Shown here: positions 58,595 through 64,000 of the stretch, in pieces
Position numbering within the stretch: position 1 is the first letter of the stretch
Layout of the letters: every line of letters starts with the position of its first letter
Source: Cinclus cinclus
Taxonomy: Eukaryota; Chordata; Aves; Passeriformes; Cinclidae
Direction: 5' to 3'
Assembly (NCBI RefSeq): GCF_963662255.1
Contig: NC_085046.1
Span: 54,282,570 to 54,346,569, forward strand
Length of the DNA: 64,000 nucleotides
The notes under the pieces: model-generated
Told to the model about the DNA's origin: nothing
What the model saw: the letters and a program-made list of their open reading frames with translations, nothing else
Databases searched by the model: none
Made by a program: the position numbers and the translations under genes

Positions 58595-59427
58595 ATGGCC
58601 ACGGAGACAGACTGGAACTGCCCCATCTGCCGTGACGGTCCCGGTGAAAAGGCTTCTGTAACACCGTGCGTCCACCAGTTCTGCCTGGGCTGCATTGTGC
58701 GCTGGGTCAAGACCAAGCCATTGTGCCCCCTGTGCAGGCAGCCTATCAAGAGCATCGTTTACTCTGTTCGGTCGGAGGAAGACTTTCTGGAGATAGCTCT
58801 CCCAAGCTCCTCAGACTCATGGGCTGCTGGTCACCAGGATGAGCAGGGGGCTGCGGAGCGCATGCCCAGCACCTATGTAGCTGGCTTCCCAGCTGAGCTC
58901 TGGGCTGGCATTTTCCAGGACTGCTCAGAAATCCTGGAGCCCCTGCTGCCCTGGCTGAACCAGGAGCTTTCGCAGCTGCTCAGGACCCACTGGTGGGAGG
59001 TGGCTCTGGCACAGAGTGTGGTCGTAGCCAATTTGTGCTACTATGGGCTGAGGCAGGAGGCCTTGGTCCAGGAGCTGCAAGGCCTGCTGCAGGAGCAGAC
59101 GGTGGCATTTGTGCGCCGGCTCATTGACACTGCTGCTGACAGGTGCAGTGATGAGATCCTGCGGCGGATGAACCTCCTGAACTCCCATGCTCAGGAGGAA
59201 GAGCAGCAGGAGCAGGAGCAGGAGGAAGAGGAGGAGGGTCCCAAAGGCATCACTGCCTCCCTCCAGGGGACTCTCACCCCCATGGTGGCCTCCTCCCACA
59301 GCCCTATGGTCTCCAATGTGGAAGCAGACACTGGAACATTGGAAGCCACGCTGCGTGAGGGGCCCAGCCGCTCTCCATCCATGCCCGTCCATGCAGAGCG
59401 GGAGCAGCCCCAGGACGAGCCTGGCGA

Positions 59428-59478
<51 letters not shown>

Positions 59479-59665
59479 AGGCCCCTCTGCCCAAGGCTGC
59501 AGCCGCAGCCGTCGTGCTCCTGGCCGGGACACGGACAGCGTGCCCAAGGAGCGCCGGCGCCCCACAAAGAGGAAGGCCTCTAGACCTCAGGACTCTCCCC
59601 AGCCCCCAAAAAGGCCGTCCCGCCAGCGCAAGCCCAAGCCAAGGCCCCTTGATTGTAGGAAGTAG
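58595..59665 (+). CDS. TOPORS-like RING-finger protein, copy 18 (356 aa)
   Basis: It has Gln204 in the acidic tract and 15 alanines (59429-59473), as in copy 12, but keeps the usual GEGPS after the run. The Gly-to-Ser change in copy 12 therefore arose, or was lost here, after the block duplication. Confidence 0.87.
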
Positions 59666-59775
59666 GAGTAGATGTAGGAGTAAAGAATCAATGTTAGGAG
59701 TTGGAAATTGTTTTTAGAAGTAGGAAATAAATGGTAGAGTTAGGAAATCAATTGTAGAAGTAGGAAATAAATTGT
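59657..59775 (+). terminator. 3' minisatellite with poly(A) signals, copy 18
   Basis: AATAAA lies at 59726-59731 and 59766-59771, and the G-run block is at 59857-59880. Confidence 0.73.
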
Positions 59776-61920
59776 TGTTTCTCTGACACAGTCTCAGAGT
59801 GTGGCTTTCTCGGCCTTCTCCTGTTGCCTTTTCCCTCTGCCCTCAAATGCCAATGTGGGCGGCAACTGGGAGGGGAGGGGATAGGAACATTGTAGCCACA
59901 GGGGCCCAGAGGAGCCCTGGCAGGGGCCTGTGCCCAGTGCTACAGGAAGACAAGAAGCAGCCCCCAGGCAGGCCAAGCTTGGGACCCAGCCTGGGAGTCT
60001 GGAAAGCTTCCTGCTCTCAACTGCAGGGCAGGACAGGCCATCTTCATGGGGCATGAGCTGCAGGCAGCAAGCGAGCTAAAAGGGACAGAAGGAGCCCTCA
60101 GCTGGGGTCACAGTCAGTGCTGCAGAGGAAAGCAAAACTTCTCGGGATCCAGAGCCAATGTGGCCTGAGGGAAAGTTCCTTCTTGACCCCAGGGCTACTG
60201 ATTGGCCGTGTTGAAAAGGGGCTCTGGAATGAAGGCAGCCAGTGGAAACACCGGTCGCCTTGGAGAACCACATGCCATCCTGCCTGATCAGCAGAGTCAG
60301 CTGCACAGGACAACCCAGGGTCTGCCAGGCCAAGTGCCAGTGGCACAATAGGTAGAGTCTGCAAGGATGCTCCAGGAAGTCCCTGATGCAAAGAGATGGA
60401 GAGATGCTTCGTTGGTGTGGCTAGCTTTTAGCTGTCAGAATAAACCAAAACTCTTGTAGGGATCTTCAGAAGATCCCGCCCTTCAAAATGACAATGGCCT
60501 GCACCGAGAGAGGGGCCAGCTTCCAGTTTGATGCCGCCCTGAGCACTGAAGGGGATGAGTGGAGGGAAAGAGCCAAGAGGAAGGATGGATTTGAACAAAT
60601 CCACAGGATTCCTGCCAAGCCATTGAAGCCTAAGTGCAGATGTATCATTGGCCAAGGAAATGAGTGACTTGAGATGGCAACAAGTCAGATGTGTACAGGC
60701 GAGAAACGCAAGGCCTCTATTTAAGGAGGGTTCCGAACAATCAAGAGAGCTTTTGTCACGTGGATCACCGAGGGTTGTGTGTCTGTCTCCAGCCAGGACC
60801 GCGGTTACCGTTCTACTCAACGACAGCAGAGATTTTCTCCCCGTTTTGGACCGTTTTTGGTTTGCCCAAAAGGGTGCTTGATGCTTCTTTTTCAGTTCTC
60901 TCTCCATCGTCAACTTGATGTTTCAATGGGATGAGGAGAGCAACAGCGGGTTGCAAGGGTCACTGAGCTAAGGACCACACCATCGTGCCCGTCAACAGCG
61001 ATCCAATGGGGCTGTGGAGAAGAAAAGAAATGGGAATTGAAAAGCAACCTGGCAAGAAGTTGATGCGGAGACTGGCAGGAGATGTCAGCATGTGCTCGCC
61101 TGTCCGAGTGGCGCAGGCGAGCAGCACTGAGAATAGAGAAGAAGGGCTGTCATGTCACGGGATTTAAAGCAGCCAAGCCACGTGCCTGATGTACACAGAA
61201 GCCTCCCGTGGCAAAAGTGGGAAACTAGCAGGTAATGTGCTTCTTGCGGAGAAATGCTGGGACTGAGGTGGCCAAATGATTATAAAATCTGAGGCAAGAA
61301 ATAGGGAATGATGGCATGGCCCACGTACCCCATGTTTTCTCCAGAGGCCGTGTACTTGCAGGGGCTAAAGGCCCGCTCTGGCAGATTTGGAAGGCAGTCA
61401 AGGCAGCCAGGCGAGAGCAGTGACATCAGCGTGACATCAGCGGCCCACAAACCGCATGGGTGGCAACCTCAGTGAGCAAAGCATTGTGACCTCACATCCC
61501 TCACTGCTTATGTTTGGGCACAGACAGAGCTGGGCTCAGACCGGCTCGCGCCTGCACTCCTGGCAAGCGTGCCTGCGAGGACTGGAAGCCCGCGAGGTCC
61601 TTGGGAGCTGCTGTGGGCAAGTCTGGGTTGTGATTCCCACGCCTTTGCCTGTTTCCTTAGCCATACGTGGTTGAGGAAGCCAAGCAGTGTGAGCGGTGCT
61701 TGCGGCGGCACAGGTGAGCGGTGCAGGAAAGGACTACGGGGTGGCCGTGGGCTGGGCGATGGTGTCTGGGGAGCTGTGAGTGTGTGGTGTCCTTCTTGAG
61801 GGGCCTGGGCGCTCCTTTGAGCCGCCCATCTCCCTGGGACAGCAAGTGACCTGTTTTGCAGCGTGTCACACCAGCAGGAGGGAGCAGCTGCTGTGCCCAG
61901 CTCTGCTGCAAGCCACAAGC
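59776..61920. other. Spacer and 5' flank of copy 19
   Basis: A 2145-bp spacer, related to that of copy 13 (AAATAGG, TCCAGAGGCC). It has a private clustered change GCTTCTTGCGGAG near 61240, where others read GCTTCTAGAGGAG, plus CCCGTGGCAAAAG near 61206 and ATCATTGG near 60644. The candidate leader intron is at 61714-61861. Confidence 0.65.
61281..61494 (+). promoter_or_regulatory. Candidate promoter region of copy 19
   Basis: TATAAAA at 61281-61287 is followed by the CRE-like cluster. Confidence 0.42.
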
Positions 61921-62750
61921 ATGGCCACGGAGACAGACTGGAACTGCCCCATCTGCCGTGACGGTCCCGGTGAAAAGGCTTCTGTAACACCGTGCGTCCA
62001 CCAGTTCTGCCTGGGCTGCATTGTGCGCTGGGTCAAGACCAAGCCATTGTGCCCCCTGTGCAGGCAGCCTATCAAGAGCATCGTTTACTCTGTTCGGTCG
62101 GAGGAAGACTTTCTGGAGATAGCTCTCCCAAGCTCCTCAGACTCATGGGCTGCTGGTCACCAGGATGAGCAGGGGGCTGCGGAGCGCATGCCCAGCACCT
62201 ATGTAGCTGGCTTCCCAGCTGAGCTCTGGGCTGGCATTTTCCAGGACTGCTCAGAAATCCTGGAGCCCCTGCTGCCCTGGCTGAACCAGGAGCTTTCGCA
62301 GCTGCTCAGGACCCACTGGTGGGAGGTGGCTCTGGCACAGAGTGTGGTCGTAGCCAATTTGTGCTACTATGGGCTGAGGCAGGAGGCCTTGGTCCAGGAG
62401 CTGCAAGGCCTGCTGCAGGAGCAGACGGTGGCATTTGTGCGCCGGCTCATTGACACTGCTGCTGACAGGTGCAGTGATGAGATCCTGCGGCGGATGAACC
62501 TCCTGAACTCCCATGCTCAGGAGGAAGAGGAGCAGGAGCAGGAGGAAGAGGAGGAGGGTCCCAAAGGCATCACTGCCTCCCTCCAGGGGACTCTCACCCC
62601 CATGGTGGCCTCCTCCCACAGCCCTATGGTCTCCAATGTGGAAGCAGACACTGGAACATTGGAAGCCACGCTGCGTGAGGGGCCCAGCCTCTCTCCATCC
62701 ACGCCCGTCCATGCAGAGCGGGAGCAGTCCCAGGACGAGCCTGGCGAGGC

Positions 62751-62798
<48 letters not shown>

Positions 62799-62985
62799 AG
62801 GCCCCTCTGCCCAAGGCTGCAGCCGCAGCCGTCGTGCTCCTGGCCGGGACACGGACAGCGTGCCCAAGGAGCGCCGGCGCCCCACAAAGAGGAAGGCCTC
62901 TAGACCTCAGGACTCTCCCCAGCCCCCAAAAAGGCCGTCCCGCCAGCGCAAGCCCAAGCCAAGGCCCCTTGATTGTAGGAAGTAG
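61921..62985 (+). CDS. TOPORS-like RING-finger protein, copy 19 (354 aa, most divergent)
   Basis: It carries three private substitutions close together in the linker before the alanine run: Arg259Leu, Met263Thr and Pro272Ser (copy-1 numbering). The run has 15 alanines starting with GCG (62749-62793) and the Glu/Gln tract is short. RING, helical block and tail are intact. It has the most private coding changes of the 19 copies. Confidence 0.87.
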
Positions 62986-63095
62986 GAGTAGATGTAGGAG
63001 TAAAGAATCAATGTTAGGAGTTGGAAATTGTTTTTAGAAGTAGGAAATAAATGGTAGAGTTAGGAAATCAATTGTAGAAGTAGGAAATAAATTGT
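62977..63095 (+). terminator. 3' minisatellite with poly(A) signals, copy 19
   Basis: AATAAA lies at 63046-63051 and 63086-63091, and the G-run block is at 63177-63200. Confidence 0.73.
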
Positions 63096-64000
63096 TGTTT
63101 CTCTGACACAGTCTCAGAGTGTGGCTTTCTCGGCCTTCTCCTGTTGCCTTTTCCCTCTGCCCTCAAATGCCAATGTGGGCGGCAACTGGGAGGGGAGGGG
63201 ATAGGAACATTGTAGCCACAGGGGCCCAGAGGAGCCCTGGCAGGGGCCTGTGCCCAGTGCTACAGGAAGACAAGAAGCAGCCCCCAGGCAGGCCAAGCTT
63301 GGGACCCAGCCTGGGAGTCTGGAAAGCTTCCTGCTCTCAACTGCAGGGCAGGACAGGCCATCTTCATGGGGCATGAGCTGCAGGCAACAAGCGAGCTAAA
63401 AGGGACAGAAGGAGCCCTCAGCTGGGGTCACAGTCAGTGCTGCAGAGGAAAGCAAAACTTCTCGGGATCCAGAGCCAATGTGGCCTGAGGGAAAGTTCCT
63501 TCTTGACCCCAGGGCTACTGATTGGCTGTGTTGAAAAGGGGCTCTGGAATGAAGGCAGCCAGTGGAAACACCGGTCGCCTTGGAGAGCCACATGCCATCC
63601 TGCCTGTTCAGCAGAGTCAGCTGCACAGGACAACCCAGGGTCTGCCAGGCCAAGTGCCAGTGGCACAATAGGTAGAGTCTGCAAGGATGCTCCAGGAAGT
63701 CCCTGATGCAAAGAGATGGAGAGATGCTTCGTTGGTGTGGCTAGCTTTTAGCTGTCAGAATAAACCAAAACTCTTGTAGGGATCTTCAGAAGATCCCGCC
63801 CTTCAAAATGACAATGGCCTGCACCGAGAGAGGGGCCAGCTTCCAGTTTGATGCCGCCCTGAGCACTGAAGGGGATGAGTGGAGGGAAAGAGCCAAGAGG
63901 AAGGATGGATTTGAACAAATCCACAGGATTCCTGCCAAGCCATTGAAGCCTAAGTGCAGATGTATCATTGGCCAAGGAAATGAGTGACTTGAGATGGCAA
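63096..64000. other. Partial spacer of a twentieth unit
   Basis: The window ends 905 bp into this spacer, before its promoter region. Private changes are CAGGCAACAAGC near 63381, ATTGGCTGTGTTG near 63521 and GGAGAGCCACATG near 63583. ATCATTGG near 63964 is shared with copies 12, 18 and 19. No other gene is visible. Confidence 0.65.

Larger units (their letters stand above)
41875..61779. repeat. Six-unit higher-order repeat, block B (copies 13-18)
   Basis: This is the counterpart of block A, at a spacing of six units. It departs from block A mainly between about 52.8 and 55.2 kb, where copy 16 has a short uninterrupted alanine run and the next spacer carries several private changes. The spacer before copy 19 resembles the one before copy 13 (AAATAGG and CCAGAGGCC variants), which supports a right boundary close to copy 19. 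Exact breakpoints need a full alignment. Confidence 0.72.
1..64000. repeat. Tandem array of a ~3.3 kb TOPORS-like gene unit (19 full copies plus partial edge units)
   Basis: The same unit recurs head-to-tail on the plus strand throughout the window. Distances between successive start codons are 3313, 3320, 3320, 3320, 3292, 3323, 3328, 3313, 3313, 3326, 3326, 3326, 3325, 3313, 3313, 3302, 3326 and 3326 bp. Coding and spacer sequences are both nearly identical between copies, with only scattered single-base differences seen by eye. The window opens inside the 3' minisatellite of a preceding unit and ends inside the spacer of a twentieth. Such homogeneity in non-coding as well as coding DNA points to recent amplification or continuing concerted evolution. 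Confidence 0.98.

Noticed and set aside
1..64000. CRISPR array or bacterial repeat locus
   Set aside because: The repeats are 3.3 kb gene units with eukaryotic signals, not short direct repeats with unique spacers.
1..64000. Transposon or retroelement origin of the unit
   Set aside because: No transposase, reverse transcriptase, LTR, terminal inverted repeat or poly(A) tail with target-site duplication was seen. Units abut directly.

Overview
The window lies wholly inside a tandem array of a gene unit of about 3.3 kb. It holds 19 complete copies of one intact plus-strand coding region, about 2.1 kb of nearly identical spacer between neighbours, and a partial unit at each edge. Both edges cut through the array, so its true copy number and flanks are not visible.

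The predicted protein has 346-358 residues. It carries an N-terminal C3HC4 RING finger, then a conserved helical block that matches my recollection of the region after the RING in TOPORS (a dual ubiquitin/SUMO E3 ligase), then a Glu/Gln-rich tract, a polyalanine run of 7-17 residues and a Lys/Arg/Pro-rich basic tail. The long arginine/serine-rich C-terminal part of vertebrate TOPORS (about 1,000 residues) is absent, so this is a short TOPORS-like paralogue. The sequence is clearly eukaryotic: strong Kozak contexts, GT-AG splice sites, a TATAAAA motif, AATAAA poly(A) signals and no bacterial gene organisation. A vertebrate is most likely. A bird or other sauropsid is my best guess, because multi-copy 'Topors-like' predictions are familiar there, but nothing in the window proves the species.

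Each unit runs in this order: a spacer with a G-rich, MAZ/G4-like block about 80-105 bp after the 3' minisatellite; a 19-bp palindrome; two CACGTG E-boxes; a TATAAAA motif; a cluster of three CRE-like motifs; a candidate 148-bp 5'-leader intron; the intronless coding region; and a 20-bp minisatellite (six copies) that begins at the stop codon and supplies two AATAAA signals. Spacer length is almost constant (2141, 2142 or 2145 bp). The only indels are one 4-bp AGGC indel and one single-base insertion. Unit length otherwise varies through the alanine run and a 6-bp Glu/Gln indel.

There is also higher-order structure. Copies 7-12 (about 21.9-41.9 kb) and copies 13-18 (about 41.9-61.8 kb) share private variants at a spacing of six units (about 19.9 kb), which indicates a six-unit duplication. 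Copies 2-5 form another subgroup. Mosaic sharing of markers points to unequal crossing-over and gene conversion. No transposon, CRISPR array, tRNA, rRNA or unrelated gene was recognised.
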